Numbered from the stretch's first letter, positions 32,036 through 44,750 are shown. The stretch: 64,000 nt of DNA from Pteria penguin (GCA_035048485.1 CM068585.1:59606618-59670617), one strand, 5' to 3'. Notes: generated by a model not told the origin, from the sequence alone. Numbers and translations are program-made.

Positions 32036-32735
32036 TATTGTTTGTAGAGGGACCGAATACAAGACCTATGGTCTTAGCGATGATCTCGGGGTCATACTGT
32101 CGATGTCGAAGGCGTTTAATAATTTTAGAACCAGCTGATATGAAATTATCGGAACCTTTGACCCTCCTTAGTTTGTACACTATATCACCGTAGAAATTGG
32201 GATGGGAAATTCCTCTGGATACATATTGTTGAAAAGTAATATTTCCGAATTTAGATAAAATGTCTGAATAAGATCTATAAAATTTACTAAAAGTTTTTCC
32301 AAGTTTATGATATCTATAACCCTGTGTAAGAAGTTTAAAAGTAATCTGAGAAAGTTTTTTCGTGAAAATCTAAAACGTTAGTGCAGGCTCTAGCAAACCG
32401 AACCAATTATATAATATAAATACCAGGACACTGGGGACATCACCATCTAGATAAGGGAAATTTACGATAGGAAATCCAAAGTCATCACGTTATAAATTTT
32501 GTTGTTAATAATTTTAATATTTAAGTCCAAAAAGGTGCTTTTTGGTCGGAAGTATTGGTTTTGTTTAATTGAAGTTCAGATGGATAAATAGATGGATAAA
32601 TGTCCAATATATAGTTTGGAAACTCAGAGTTATCGATTACTAAAATATCATCAAGATATCTAGAGGTGTCATTGAACTTATCAATAAAGTCGAAACGTTT
32701 AGAAGTTTGAATACAATGAACTTCCAAGTTTATTA
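32036..32735 (-). pseudogene. PLE-B reverse transcriptase C-terminal region (copy B2)
   Basis: Going down the minus strand: KRFDFIDKFNDTSRYLDDIL, VIDNSEFPNYILDIYP, IYPSELQLNKTNTSDQKAPF, then after a frameshift a segment ending in KLLTQGYRYHKL-type and SNFISAGSKIIK-like sequence. YLDD is the RT catalytic box. The lower half aligns closely with copies at 49.8-50.3 and 61.3-62.1 kb (gcgatgatctcggggtcata, gtcgatgtcgaaggcg). Confidence 0.75.
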
Positions 32736-34160
32736 CGCATTACAGTTTCAGAGCTATGTGCGGTCGGCTTCAATTTGTAATTTCAATTTACTTTATAAAA
32801 TCATTAATTTCTCTAAAATATAAATGAATTTTATTGTATACTCTTTATGACGTCATCAGTAATTTATTAGAATCAAATGTGTACATAGGGAACTTCACCG
32901 TATTTGACGTTTCCATATAAATGTTGGGAGAGTGTGTTATATACAAACAGAAGACGTTAACTCTCCTCAGCACCTGGTCTCACCCCGGAATGTTGTATGT
33001 TCCGGTGTTGGCAACGGTGTGTATGGGACAATTTCATATCTTAACCTCTCCGGCTTGGAATTCGACACTGGATTGCTGATCGGTACTTCTTTCTTCTTTA
33101 TCTTTATATATGGACATGAAAGTAATTTCATTTTGGGTATTTACTGGGCGATATGGCCCAGAGGGATAGCACTCAATAGTTTCTTGTTTTGTTTTAGAAA
33201 ATGAATTTATCTATAAGTAAACCAATACATGAAACTTTATAACATTAAAATGAAAGTCTATCTGATATGAGAACCCAATGTGAATGGATGTGTGTAGGTT
33301 TGGCACCCACATCGTCAGTAGCAATAAGTGTGCAAGCATCTCCTGTATTACTCGCCATACACGCCTCAATGGATCACATATAAGAGGTATGTCGGCATCT
33401 CCTGCATTACTGGCCATACACGCCACAATATTATACTGCAGAAAAGAAGATATGTATGTAAGGTAAGTTTCGAACGCATTGTCTTGCCACTGACTTTTAT
33501 AAAAGCAGAACATAATTTCTACTTATTGCTCTCTCAGTCGGCAAACTGTGAATGAAATGCCATTGTATCAACACAAAGTGTTACAGTATATATAGGTCGT
33601 GACATCAGATTATATGTTGTGCGATGTTGTTTCATATCAGTGATTGGATTGATTCCAAGGTACTTTTTCGTGTTTATTTGATGACCCAAAATATGCAGAG
33701 AGGCTACCACTGCATCGACTTTGATAAAAGAGTTATTTTATATAGATAAAATCATGTAGTCGTACTAGTTAGAAAATTAAGCATTAAAACATTGCTTTTC
33801 CTATAAACTAACGGATTTAGTGACAATGAATTCAACTGAGAAGAAAGAATTCACGGCTAAAACATTTAAACTTTAAGTTTTATAGCAAATTTTACTTTTT
33901 TATTCATTTCAGGATAATTTACAAATTTGGTATCATTAATAATTCCGCTATGCTGACGAAACTGCCACTAGTATATTGTTAGCAGTTATACTGACCTACT
34001 GATAATTTAAATATGGTGACCTAAATCTACAGACATCTATGGATGTTCTGATATCTATTATAATCAAATTTACTGCAATATATTTTTGTAAAGCATTCTA
34101 AAATGAAGTAACATCTCCGTCCGTCATGCATGATTCTATTCTTAGGCACGTTCGTTGACT
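32736..34160. other. Mostly unassigned; small direct repeat
   Basis: Sequence near 32,950-33,000 (cagcacctggtctcac) resembles part of the PLE-A 3-prime flank. At 33,337-33,428 a 34-base segment (gcatctcctgtattac...) is duplicated at 58-base spacing. A 100-codon minus frame across it (33,211-33,513) is not recognisable. Confidence 0.4.
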
Positions 34161-34164
34161 CTTA

Positions 34165-34360
34165 CGCTTGGGTAAATCTGGTGATTAATGGCTTTTTAAA
34201 TATTTAAGCCTTGTATTTGTATCACCGAAGAGACATTAATTGCGGAAATGTGCATACCATACACAAAATCGATACACGAATATATCTTTTTATATTTGTT
34301 ATTATTACTGCTTGTTCAATATCGGTGCTGGTGGACTACCAGTCCCGAGGGCATTATGTA
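34165..34360 (+). mobile_element. Hammerhead repeat H4, degenerate, tail followed by head
   Basis: A decayed ribozyme-like end (atcaccgaagagacattaat, gcggaaatgtgcataccat) at 34,219-34,262 is followed about 60 bp later by the head of the same repeat (ggtgctggtggactaccagt, cccgagggcat). In other copies the head precedes the ribozyme, so this is a head-to-tail junction of two units. Confidence 0.55.
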
Positions 34361-34619
34361 TATTTTCTCATATAGTGATTGATTCACTTTCAATATATGT
34401 TGAATAGTGAATCTTTTAACATTTCAAATTGAATTCAAATCAATGGACCATCCCGCGTTACTCTGAGATGTCAAATATGTTTTATATAGATATAAGACTC
34501 TTTAGGAATAAAGCGCTCATGTGAACTTCGAGAAATAAAGAAGACAAATAAGTACAGTGATGATTACTTTTATTTCAGTTATTTATTTACTTATTATTAT
34601 TAATATTATTATCAATCTA

Positions 34620-34860
34620 AATTCCAAGTCTCTTTGACATGGAAAAGTTTTGGCTTAACTCCTCACAAACATACCCATCTTTAGCAGATTTTGATTTCCA
34701 TCGGCCATGCTTTTAAAACAAATGTTCATTAAGACCAACTGCTGCTACTGCTGCACCCCCTGCATGTAAACTATAAAGTCCAACTTTGCTTTTATTAAGA
34801 CCAAGAGATTCAAGAGAAGACAACAGTATCTCCCTTGCTCTTGTAAGAAAGAGGGCAGTT
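34620..34860 (-). pseudogene. Tyrosine recombinase C-terminal domain (DIRS-like)
   Basis: The frame reads LNKSKVGLYSLHAGGAAVAA, VGLNEHLF, stop, KHGRWKSKSAKDGYV, CEELSQNFSMSKRLGI. This matches box II of DIRS recombinases (HSLRxGGAxxAA ... HGRWKSxxAxDGYV). The catalytic Arg of SLR is His here (CAT, possibly from CGT) and a TAA precedes HGRW, so it is inactive. Confidence 0.75.
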
Positions 34861-35008
34861 CATTGATCTTAATTTATAAGAGTTATCTTTCTTACAAAAA
34901 AGAAATATTTTATGAAAATAAATTCCCGAGAGGAATTATCAATATTAGACAAGTGTAAATACCTCTCTAATTAGCTACAGGACAAGTTGAAGGATATGTT
35001 CTACTTAT

Positions 35009-35350
35009 ATGCAAAGTATTTCCACCTTTATTGTCCCTCGCTTTTCGCAAAAGCGTGGAGACATGAATTCTCATTCGTCTGTCTGTCTCTCCGTCTCTTA
35101 CAAAACCTTTAACCTTGGTCATATCTTTTTAACCCTCAGACGTAGGGCCTTAATATTTGGCAAGTGTGTCCCTAATTGCAATACCTTTACGTTGGTACCC
35201 CCAATTTATCATGTGACGTTGGCTGTGACCTTTGACCTACTTCAATTTAACTATTCAACCGTAAGACATGGGGCCTTCATATTTGGCTTGTGTGTTATTC
35301 ATGACATTGCAGATAGATGTAGACATGCACAACCATGACAATATGTCACT
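35009..35350 (+). repeat. Dispersed non-coding repeat within the DIRS remnant
   Basis: The stretch caaaagcgtggagacatgaa, ccgtctcttacaaaacctt, gggccttaatatttggcaag and ggggccttcatatttggctt shows two internally related halves (the cttatatttggc segments about 125 bases apart). It separates the RNase H and recombinase parts of the DIRS element. The 109-codon frame is a by-product. Confidence 0.5.
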
Positions 35351-35716
35351 AATCCTGCCCCTTACTGATAGAACCCCGAAAGCGGGGCACCACAACTATC
35401 TGCATTTCCTTGTATATATTCGTTTTGCTTCTTCCAATATATAAGCAAACATGAGAATAAAATAATTGAAATGTTTGATCTTTTAAGATTTACTAATTCG
35501 AAAATCTTAAAAAACCCAGCATATTCAGATAAAACACTGAAAGCCAATTCTTTTGAAACTTCCTGATTTAGTAATATGAACACAGTTCTGTTTATCTATA
35601 AACAATTTAAGTGACTTAGAGGCAAAGATACTAGAAAATGACAAAAAGCTCACGCCAAGTCGAGCTCATTCTTGACTCGCTTTCATCCCACATTTTGTAA
35701 AACATTAGTTCAATTT

Positions 35717-35962
35717 CTACAGTATATGCACCTGCAGCCACGTTGCTTGAACCTGAAAACACTGTAATGTGGGAATTTTTTTTAATATCCATTTTTCAGC
35801 ATTAAGAATAGAAACGTTCTGAACACAACAGTTTAGTTCTAGCAGAACTAATGGGTCTACATTTTTAATGAGACAGTCCCAGGACTTTCTAGTCACAATA
35901 GACATATAACAATAACGAGTCATAAGCTTGTAAATGTTGCCAAGTATGGGTGACAAAGACAT
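35717..35962 (-). pseudogene. DIRS-like RNase H region
   Basis: ISLSPxLG-like start (MSLSPILGNIYKLMTRYCYM), SRxxWD-like TRKSWDCLIKNVDPLVLLEL, then NVSILNAEKWILKKIPTLQC. This follows the RT in DIRS-type elements. The DASxxGFG-like catalytic part is shifted out of frame. Confidence 0.6.
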
Positions 35963-36000
35963 GATTTTTCCCTTACTTGAGCCAACTGTCTAGCTGATAT

Positions 36001-36267
36001 CTAAGAAATAATAAGAAAGCCATCATCTGAGTACAGAGTTACTTTTAGGCCATTTTCCCTCCTTAATTTAATTAAAGGCCTTAAACATTTTGAGAATAAG
36101 AAAGATGAAGAGGACAAGGCGAATGGTAAAACCGTGAAACAGTAGTGGTTCTCTTCCAACATAAATCCCAGATATATCTGGAATAGTGGAGCGATCTCAA
36201 TACCATGATAGCCAGAGCTTAAGTCAAATTTTATACAGTAACATTGTAGTAATGTATTGTGAAACAA
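36001..36267 (-). pseudogene. DIRS-like reverse transcriptase
   Basis: CIKFDLSSGYHGIEIAPL (motif A, Asp), YLGFMLEENHYCFTVLPFAL (FxVLPFGLSS motif B region) and LKVTLYSDDGFLIIS (YxDD motif C as YSDD). The LKSGYHHI and FTVLPFGL patterns are characteristic of DIRS/Ngaro RTs. Only about 88 codons are open. Confidence 0.75.
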
Positions 36268-36370
36268 CTTAATAATCTTAAAATTTAACTTTACCTATTC
36301 TACCAAAAACATTTAATCTGCACAAATCTAAAATAAGACAAAGAACAATTAACTCAGTATTCACAATATT

Positions 36371-36488
36371 CCGGTCTCCCGACCTTCTTCCAGTAAATTT
36401 TATTGGTATTAGGTCTCCTGACCTTCTACCAGTGAATTTTATTGGCATTAGGTCTCCTGACCTTCTACCAGTGAATTTTATTGGTATT
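36371..36488. repeat. 39-bp minisatellite, three units
   Basis: ggtctcctgaccttctacca, gtgaattttattggtatta repeats at 36,373, 36,412 and 36,451 with small changes. It sits beside the DIRS remnant. Confidence 0.85.
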
Positions 36489-36499
36489 AATGGTTCTTT

Positions 36500-37260
36500 G
36501 TTTTATGTCACTTCCCTTCAGAGGACTAAATCTATAATAATGAGACTTTGTTTCGTTCGATTTTCCGCTACACACGGCGGACTTATCACATGTGGTTGAA
36601 AAGTTACTTTAGTTATTCTTCCAGACGTAGAGGATCGTGTTTTTGTTTTTAAGGAAAAGCTTCTTTTTTTTTTTTTTATTGCAGACAGATTATTTTTACA
36701 AATCAGTTTTGGTTTTGTATTAATATTTGAAAAAGGTCAGTAACATCAGAGAAATCAGAACCGCCATAATTAAAACGCGTATTACCGTTACTTGCTGAGA
36801 ATTCGATCCACTGGCTAAGTCTACAACGGCGTCCTCGGCTTCGTACTCATATTACAAAACTTTGATGCATAGACACGAAAATCGTGTATGCACTCGAGTT
36901 GTGAACCTTCTCGTTTATCTCTTTACAATACATGACAAATCACATCACGTGATTAAAATCCCAATATTAGACGCAAACCTGTAAGACAGGTTTCTCGCTT
37001 ATGTATCTATGATAAATAAATTTAGTAATCGCACTGTTATTGTGTTGAATGATATCTTTTCATATAGAGTTAATCAACAGGTTCTAGGACACTTCTTGAA
37101 CATTCCAAGAAAATACAATTCTTTGGCACACCATACAAATTTGCACCGAGATCGTAAAATGTTTTAGATGTGGTCATTTCTAAAAATTGCTATTCTAAAG
37201 GGCAAGTACTGGATGGACAATAGGTATCAAACTTGACTTGAAATCTGTCAAACATGCTTA
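36500..37260. other. No gene recognised
   Basis: Includes a poly-T tract near 36,665-36,680. I see no coding motif. Confidence 0.4.
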
Positions 37261-37267
37261 AATTCCT

Positions 37268-40200
37268 GTATACACCATGGGTCTTGGTAACAGTACCCCT
37301 AAATATATAAGCGATCCCTTCCGGTGTTTAGCCGGTATATACCAGGGCTCTTGGTAACTGTACGCCTAAATAGATAAGCGATCCCTTTCGGTTTTCAGAC
37401 AGTATACACCAGGGCTCTTGGTAACAGTACGCCTAAATACATAAGCGATCACTTCCGGTGTTCACACAGTATACGTCAGGGATTTTGGCAACAGTACGCC
37501 TAAATACATCAGCGATTCCGTTCGGTGTTTAGACAGTATACACCAGGGCTCTTGGTAACAGTACTCATAAATACATAAGCGATCCCTTCCGGTGTTCAGA
37601 CAGTATACATCACGGCTCTTGGTAACAGTACACCTAAATACATAAGCGATCCCTTCCGGTGTTCAGCCAATATACATCAGGGCTCTTGGTAACCGTACGC
37701 CTAAATATATAAGTGATCCCTTCCGGTATTCACACAGCATACACCCGGGGTCTTGATAACAGTACGCCTAAATACATAAGCAACCCCCTCCTGTGTTCAG
37801 ATAGTATACACCCGGGCATTTGGTAACTAAACGCCTAAATGCATAAGCGATCCTTTCCGATGTTCAGACAGTATACAACAGGGCTCTTGGTAACAGTACG
37901 CCTTAATACATTAGCGATCCCTTCCGGTGTTCACACAGTATACACAAGGGCTCTTGGTAACAGTACACCTAAATACATAAGCGATCCCTTCCAGTGTTCA
38001 GACAGTATACACCAGGGATCTTGGTAACAGTACACCTAAATACATAAGCGATCCCTTCCAGTGTTCACACATTATACACCAGGGCTCTTGGTAACAGTAC
38101 ACCTAAATACATAAGCGATCCCTTCCGGTGTTCAGACAGTATACACCAGGGCTCTTGGTAACAGTACGCCTAAATACATTAGCGATCCCTTCCAGTGTTC
38201 AGACAGTATACACCAGGGCTCTTGGTAACCGTACGCCTAAATAAATTAGCGATCCCTTTCAGTGTTCAGACAGTATACACCACGGATCTTGGTAACCGTA
38301 TGCTTAAATACATAAGCGATCCCTTCCGGTGTTTAGCCGGTATATACCAGGGCTCTTGGTAACCGTACGCCTAAATAGATAAGCGATCCCTTCCAGTTTT
38401 CAGACAGTATACACAAGGGCTCTTGGTAACCGTATGCTTAAATAAATAAGTGATCCATTTCGATGTTCACACAGCATACACCCGGTGTCTTGATTACAGT
38501 GCAATTAAATACATAAGCGATCCTTTCCAGTGTTCAGACAGTATACACCAGGGCTTTAGTACGCCTAAATACATAAGCGATCCATTCCGGTGTTCAAACA
38601 GCATACACCAGGGCTCTTGGTAACAGTACGCCTAAATACATAAGCGATCACTTCCGGTGTTCACACAGTATACGCCAGGGATTTTGGCAACAGTACGCTT
38701 AAATACATCAGCGATTCCGTCCGGTGTTCAGACAGTATACACCAGGGCTCTTGGTAACAGTACACATAAATACGTAAGCGATCCCTTCCGGTGTTCAGAC
38801 AGTATACATCACGGCTCTTGGTAACAGTACACCTAAATACATAAGCGATCCCTTCCGGTGTTCAGACAATATACACCAGGGCTCTTGGTAACCGTACGCC
38901 TAAATATATAAGTGATCCCTTCCGGTGTTCACACAGTATACACCCGGGGTCTTGATAACAGTACGCCTAAATACATAAGCAACCCCCTCCTGTGTTCAGA
39001 TAGTATACATCCGGGCATTTGGTAACTAAACGCCTAAATGCATAAGCGATCCTTTCCGATATTCAGACAGTATACACCAGGGCTCTTGGTAACAGTACGC
39101 CTTAATACATAAGCGATCCCTTCGGCTGTTCACACAGTATACACCAGGGCTCTTGGTAACAGTACACCGAAATACATAAGCGATCCCTTCCGGTGTTCAC
39201 ACAGTATACACCAGGGCTCTTGGTAATAGTACACCTAAATACATAAGCGATCCCTTCCAGTGTTCAGACAGTATACACCCGGGGTCTTGATAACAGTACA
39301 CCTAAATACATAAGCGATCCCTTCCAGTGTTCACACATTATACACCAGGGCTCTTGGTAACAGTACACCTAAATACATAAGCGATCCCTTCCGGTGTTCA
39401 GACAGTATACACCAGGGCTCTTGGTAACAGTACGCCTAAATACATTAACGATCCCTTCCGGTGTTCAGACAGTATACACCAGGGCTCTTGGTAACCGTAC
39501 GCCTAAATATATTAGCGATCCCTTTCGGTGTTCAGACAGTATACACCACGGATCTTGGTAACAGTTCACCTAAATACATAAGCGATCCCTTCCGGTGTTT
39601 AGCCGGTATATATCAGGGCTCTTGGTAACCGTACGCCTAAATAGATAAGCGATCCCTTCCGGTTTTCAGACAGTATACACAAGGGCTCTTGGTAACCGTA
39701 TGCTTAAATACATAAGTGATCCATTTCGATGTTCACACAGCATACACCCGGTGTCTTGATTACAGTGCAATTAAATACATAAGCGATCCTTTCCAGTGTT
39801 CAGACAGTATACACCAGGGCTTTAGTACGCCTAAATACATAAGCGATCCATTCCGGTGTTCAAACAGCATACACCAGGGCTCTTGGTAACAGTACGCCTA
39901 AATACATAAGCGATCACTTCCGGTGTTCACACAGTATACGCCAGGGATTTTGGCAACAGTACGCTTAAATACATCAGCGATTCCGTCCGGTGTTCAGACA
40001 GTATACACCAGGGCTCTTGGTAACAGTACACATAAATACGTAAGCGATCCCTTCCGGTGTTCAGACAGTATACATCACGGCTCTTGGTAACAGTACACCT
40101 AAATACATAAGCGATCCCTTCCGGTGTTCAGACAATATACACCAGGGCTCTTGGTAACCGTACGCCTAAATATATAAGTGATCCCTTCCGGTGTTCACAC

Positions 40201-41942
40201 AGTATACACCCGGGTCTTGATAACAGTACGCCTAAATACATAAGCAACCCCCTCCTGTGTTCAGATAGTATACATCCGGGCATTTGGTAACTAAACGCCT
40301 AAATGCATAAGCGATCCTTTCCGATATTCAGACAGTATACACCAGGGCTCTTGGTAACAGTACGCCTTAATACATAAGCGATCCCTTCGGCTGTTCACAC
40401 AGTATACACCAGGGATTTTGGTAACAGTACACCGAAATACATAAGCGATCCCTTCCGGTGTTCACACAGTATACACCAGGGCTCTTGGTAATAGTACACC
40501 TAAATACATAAGCGATCCCTTCCAGTGTTCAGACAGTATACACCAGGGCTCTTGGTAACAGTACGCCTAAATACATTAGCGATCCCTTCCGGTGTTCCGA
40601 CAGTATACACCAGGGCTCTTGGTAACCGTACGCCTAAATATATTAGCGATCCCTTTCGGTGTTCAGACAGTATACACCACGGATCTTGGTAACAGTACAC
40701 CTAAATACATAAGCGATCCCTTCCGCTGTTCAGACAGTATACACCAGGGCTCTTGGTAACCGTACGCCTAAATACATAAGCGATCCCTTCCGCTGTTCAG
40801 ACAGTATACACCAGGGCTCTTGGTAACCGTACGCCTAAATACATAAGCGGTCCCTTCCGGTGTTCAGACAGTATACACCAGGGATCTTGGTAACAGTACG
40901 CCTAAATACATAAGCGGTCCCTTCCGCTGTTCAGACAGTATACACCAGGGATCTTGGTAACAGTTCACCTAAATACATAAGCGATACCTTCCAGTGTTCA
41001 GACAGTATACACCAGGGCTCTTGGTAACAGTACACCTAAATACATAAGCGGTCCCTTCCAGTGTTCAGACAGTATAAACCAGGGCTCTTGGTAACCGTAT
41101 GCCTAAATACATAAGCGATCCCTTCCGGTGTTCAGACAGTATGCACCAGGGATCTTGGTAACAGTACACCTAAATACATAAGCTATCCCTTCCGGTGTTC
41201 AGACAGTATACTCCAGGGCTCTTGGTAACAGTACACCTAAATACATAAGCGATCCTTTCCGGTGTTCAGACAGTATACACCAGGGATCTTGGTAACAGTA
41301 CACCTAAATACATAAGCGATCCCTTCCGGTGTTCACACAGTATACTCCAGGGCTCTTGGTAACAGTACACCTAAATACATAAACGATCCCTTCCGCTGTT
41401 CAGATAGTATATTCCAGGGCTCTTGGTAACAGTACACCTAAATACATTAGCGATCCCTTCCGCTGTTCAGACAGTATACACCAGGGATCTTGGTAACAGT
41501 ACACCTAAATACATAAGCGATCCCTTCCAGTGTTCAGACAGTATACTCCAGGGCTCTTGGTAACAGTACACCTAAATACATAAGCGGTTCCTTCTGGTGT
41601 TCAGACAGTATACTCCAGGGCTCTTGGTAACAGTGCACCTAAATACATAAGCGGTCCCTTCCGGTGTTCAGACAGTATACTCCAGGGCTCTTGGTAACAG
41701 TACACCTAAATACATAAGCGATCCCTTCCGGTGTTCAGACAGTATACTCCAGGGCTCTTGGTAACAGTGCACCTAAATACATAAGCGGTCCCTTCCGGCG
41801 TTCAGACAGTATACACCAGGACTCTTGGTAACAGTACACCTAAATACATAAGCGATCCCTTCCGGTGTTCAGACAGTATACACCAGGACTCTTGGTAACA
41901 GTACACCTAAATACATAAGCGGTCCCTTCCAGTGTTCAGACA
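37268..41942. repeat. Satellite-like array: about 70 copies of a 67-bp unit
   Basis: The unit consensus is tacaccagggctcttggtaa, cagtacgcctaaatacataa, gcgatcccttccggtgttca, gacagta (67 bp). The array spans 4,675 bp. It starts after attcctgtatacaccatggg and stops abruptly at gttcagaca|cgttttgc. Marker variants (cccggtgtcttgattacag with a unit lacking 7 bp; gatcacttccggtgttcaca) recur 1,199 and 1,266 bp apart, giving higher-order repeats of 18 and 19 units in the left two thirds. The right third is more uniform. Because 67 is not a multiple of 3, open frames within it are accidental. Confidence 0.95.
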
Positions 41943-42284
41943 CGTTTTGCTATCTTACAAATGTAAAATACTAAAGTAAAGACTGTTTCACCGAGATTTG
42001 AATTTTAGATTCTTTTATGAGTAGAGGCGCGAGAGATTCCGAATGCATGATGGGTTTTATCCTACACCATTTCGCAACTTTTCAGTAATATTTTTTTTAC
42101 AAAAAAATATTATAAATATTTTGAAATCCACATTTGAATTCCATGCAGAAGTATACATACATTATATATATTTCATTATTTTCTCATTTAAGATAATAAT
42201 CTATTGAAAAATAAGATTTTACTTAGAAATTGAAGATAAATCCCGAGGAGTATAACTCATAACAAATCACCAGTGGACAACCTA

Positions 42285-42595
42285 GGTGACCATCCAAGGT
42301 ACCTGTCAGCAGTGCATTCAGTGAAACATGTATCACGGCAGTTCGACTCCATTAAGGTGTTTACCGACCATCCGAGTGACCTGTTTGCAGCGCATCCAGT
42401 GAAACATGAGTCAAGCCAGTTAGCCTCTATTAAATTGTATACCGACCATCCCAGGGACTTGCCAGCAGTGCATCCAGTGAAAGATGTGTCAGGGCAGTTA
42501 GCCTCCATTAAATTGTATACCGACCATCCCAGGGACTTGTCAGCAGCACAGTATCCATTGAAAGATGTGTCATGTATTTCACACAACATAAAACT
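42285..42595. repeat. 78-bp minisatellite, four units, open on both strands
   Basis: ccgaccatcccagggacttg, agcagtgcatccagtgaaa, gtcagggcagttagcctcc, attaaattgtata repeats with period 78 (accgacc at 42,363, 42,441 and 42,519, plus a diverged first unit). Since 78 is 26 codons, frames stay open on plus (42,273-42,602, TDHPRDLPAVHPVKDVSGQL type) and minus (42,257-42,607, GWSVYNLIEANWLDSCFTGC type). I cannot tell whether either is translated. Confidence 0.85.
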
Positions 42596-42609
42596 CATAT
42601 AAGACACAG

Positions 42610-44580
42610 CAAGGTATCTCTTGTCTAACTATACAGCGTAGTCCGCAGGTAGCCAGACTAGATATAATATTATACCTCAAATGTATTACTCTGAAGCTGA
42701 TTCTTTACAATACATCACGTGTCGGTGTTACAAAACATCATCCCTCCCTAGGGATGGGAAAACTTCATATCTCTCTGGCCATCTCCTTTACAATTTTTTC
42801 CATTTTTTCATGGATAAATAAGGATTCCTCAACTGTTTTAAGCTGACTCATCTTTTTTCTTGGTATAATAAACAATATATGGACCTCTCCATAGGGTAAT
42901 ATGAAGGCTCGTCAATCATCAGCAGTTATTTTCCCTGTTTATGACTGCTTCAGGTAGACGAATTTTCTTATCATCCTACCAAGAGGTCCATAAATGTATA
43001 GAAGTGATCCAAATGGAATGGTCATCTAGTTTGCAGTTATTCCAAATTTTTCCTGAAAAGTTCTGCTTCCGTTGTCATGGCATTAAACAAAATAAGAAAT
43101 GCCTCAAATAATGCAGATATGTCAATGATATTGTCTACATTATTCCAAAATAGTTATGACAAGTCTACGATAACTTTTTCAGAATCATCTATTGCATTTA
43201 AGGTTCATTGAAACACCAGTAAAAGACAACTCCTCTTAAAGCCAAATGGAGTTATCTTTTCTTTGCAGATCATATAAACGTTTCATTTTCAAACGTAGTA
43301 TTGACTTGTAATGAAAAGCAGAATATAAACTGATGCACAGGTTAAATGGGAGATTTGCAGAAAAAGTGCTTAAATATACATAATAATATGAAAAAGAATC
43401 CAAATAATAAAAAATACAGCTGTTACTGTAGATCATACATATAACTGCAACCTGTTGGCCCGTTTCCGATTCCGGATTTTGCCAACGTAAACAATGAAAA
43501 GAAAATAGAACATGTATTTTACAATAAACAGAAAGTAGCATAAGTTTGACGGCGCGGAGAAATCAATTGTTTGTTATGGATCATATATCATATGAGCCAG
43601 CGAAGGCAGTGGGTGGGTAATTTCATCATAGTAAATTTTCTTCACTGTAATGAAATAATAAGGTACATGTAAGTAATAAGAAACATTCAATCAGTCAGTG
43701 CCCACGAATATTCAGTCACCTGGCCTTTAATGAATGTAAACAAAAGGAAACAAAATCTCTAAGTGAAATATTTATATATTTCCGCTGGTTAAATCAGCCC
43801 AGTGCAGACTTTGTTTATGTATTGTTATGGTGATGGTTGGGTGGGTGGGTAGGGGTTGGTAGATAGTTGTATCAAAAGTTTGTTGTCATACATACTAAGT
43901 ACCTTTTACTCTAGATATATATTTAGTAGAGTAGAAACCAGCTACATGCATACAGATATTTTTATTTTCAGCTAGCCAAGTAAATCTTTACTTTGACATT
44001 AAATGAATACTTGAGACATCAGAATCCTTTAAATTGTTGTCTTCATAAGGAAATACTCGTTAGAGTTGCGTTGTTTGTGTAAAATTGTTAATTAGAGCAA
44101 TATGCAGATAGTATAATCTATTATACTGTGCATCTTTACATTATCTATGTTTTACAAATCTTAATTTGTTGTATTTTCAAGGTTATTCTATGAAAATAAG
44201 ATTAGGAGTAGGCAATGATATTTTGTTATAACTTTGTTATATAGCGGTGAACCTTTCCTTTTTTAATTTGTGATAAAGATAAGAATAAGTATTACGAAAG
44301 GATATAAAGTTCATCAATTTTTCATGTTTCAATAATAGCTTATATACAAAAATAATTTACTTCTGATGTTTAGTTAAAATTCAGGTCATTTTTCATATGG
44401 TGTCTCAATGAACCTTAACAATATACTCAATCTTTATTTCAATTCAAGGCTGTATGCGTAAGCAGCTGTGATAAGTAGGCGGAATAGTTGATTGGAGATC
44501 ATGTGTTTTTATAATTTCGTGTGAAAACATTTATGACATCTCGTCTTGAGAAACATGTTGATCCTTGATCTCTATTTGGA
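42610..44580. other. No gene recognised
   Basis: A 101-codon minus frame at 43,236-43,541 has a hydrophobic run and a possible donor (gggccaacag|gttgca is unconvincing), but nothing identifies it. The rest is AT-rich without motifs. Confidence 0.4.
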
Positions 44581-44587
44581 GGATTAT

Positions 44588-44750
44588 TTATAGTTTTTTA
44601 ATGTGTTTCCTTTGATTGTTCTGCTTTTTCGGTGAGTGGGAAGGTGTGCGCCCATAAACCGGTAAACCACACCAATTGAGTGACGTTTGTTTCTTTAATT
44701 CACCATACTAAGTCGGTTTCGTAACTGCAGTACAGTTTCAAATCTATATC
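44588..44750 (+). mobile_element. X core, diverged variant
   Basis: tttgattgttctgctttttc, ggtgagtgggaaggtg, cataaaccggtaaaccacac and actaagtcggtttcgtaact match X in order, but the 3-prime end is missing. Confidence 0.65.

Larger units (their letters stand above)
34610..36267 (-). mobile_element. DIRS-like tyrosine-recombinase retrotransposon remnant
   Basis: On minus the RT (36,267-36,001), RNase H (35,962-35,717) and, after an inserted repeat, the C-terminus of a tyrosine recombinase (34,860-34,620) appear in the order expected for DIRS elements, which integrate through circular DNA instead of using an integrase. All parts carry stops or frameshifts. Terminal repeats were not found. Confidence 0.7.

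Noticed and set aside
35009..35338. 109-codon plus-strand ORF
   Set aside because: It spans a dispersed non-coding repeat with internally duplicated segments.
37268..41942. Regular repeat array as a CRISPR locus
   Set aside because: The 67-bp units are contiguous, with no unique spacers, and the genome is eukaryotic. It is a satellite-type tandem array.
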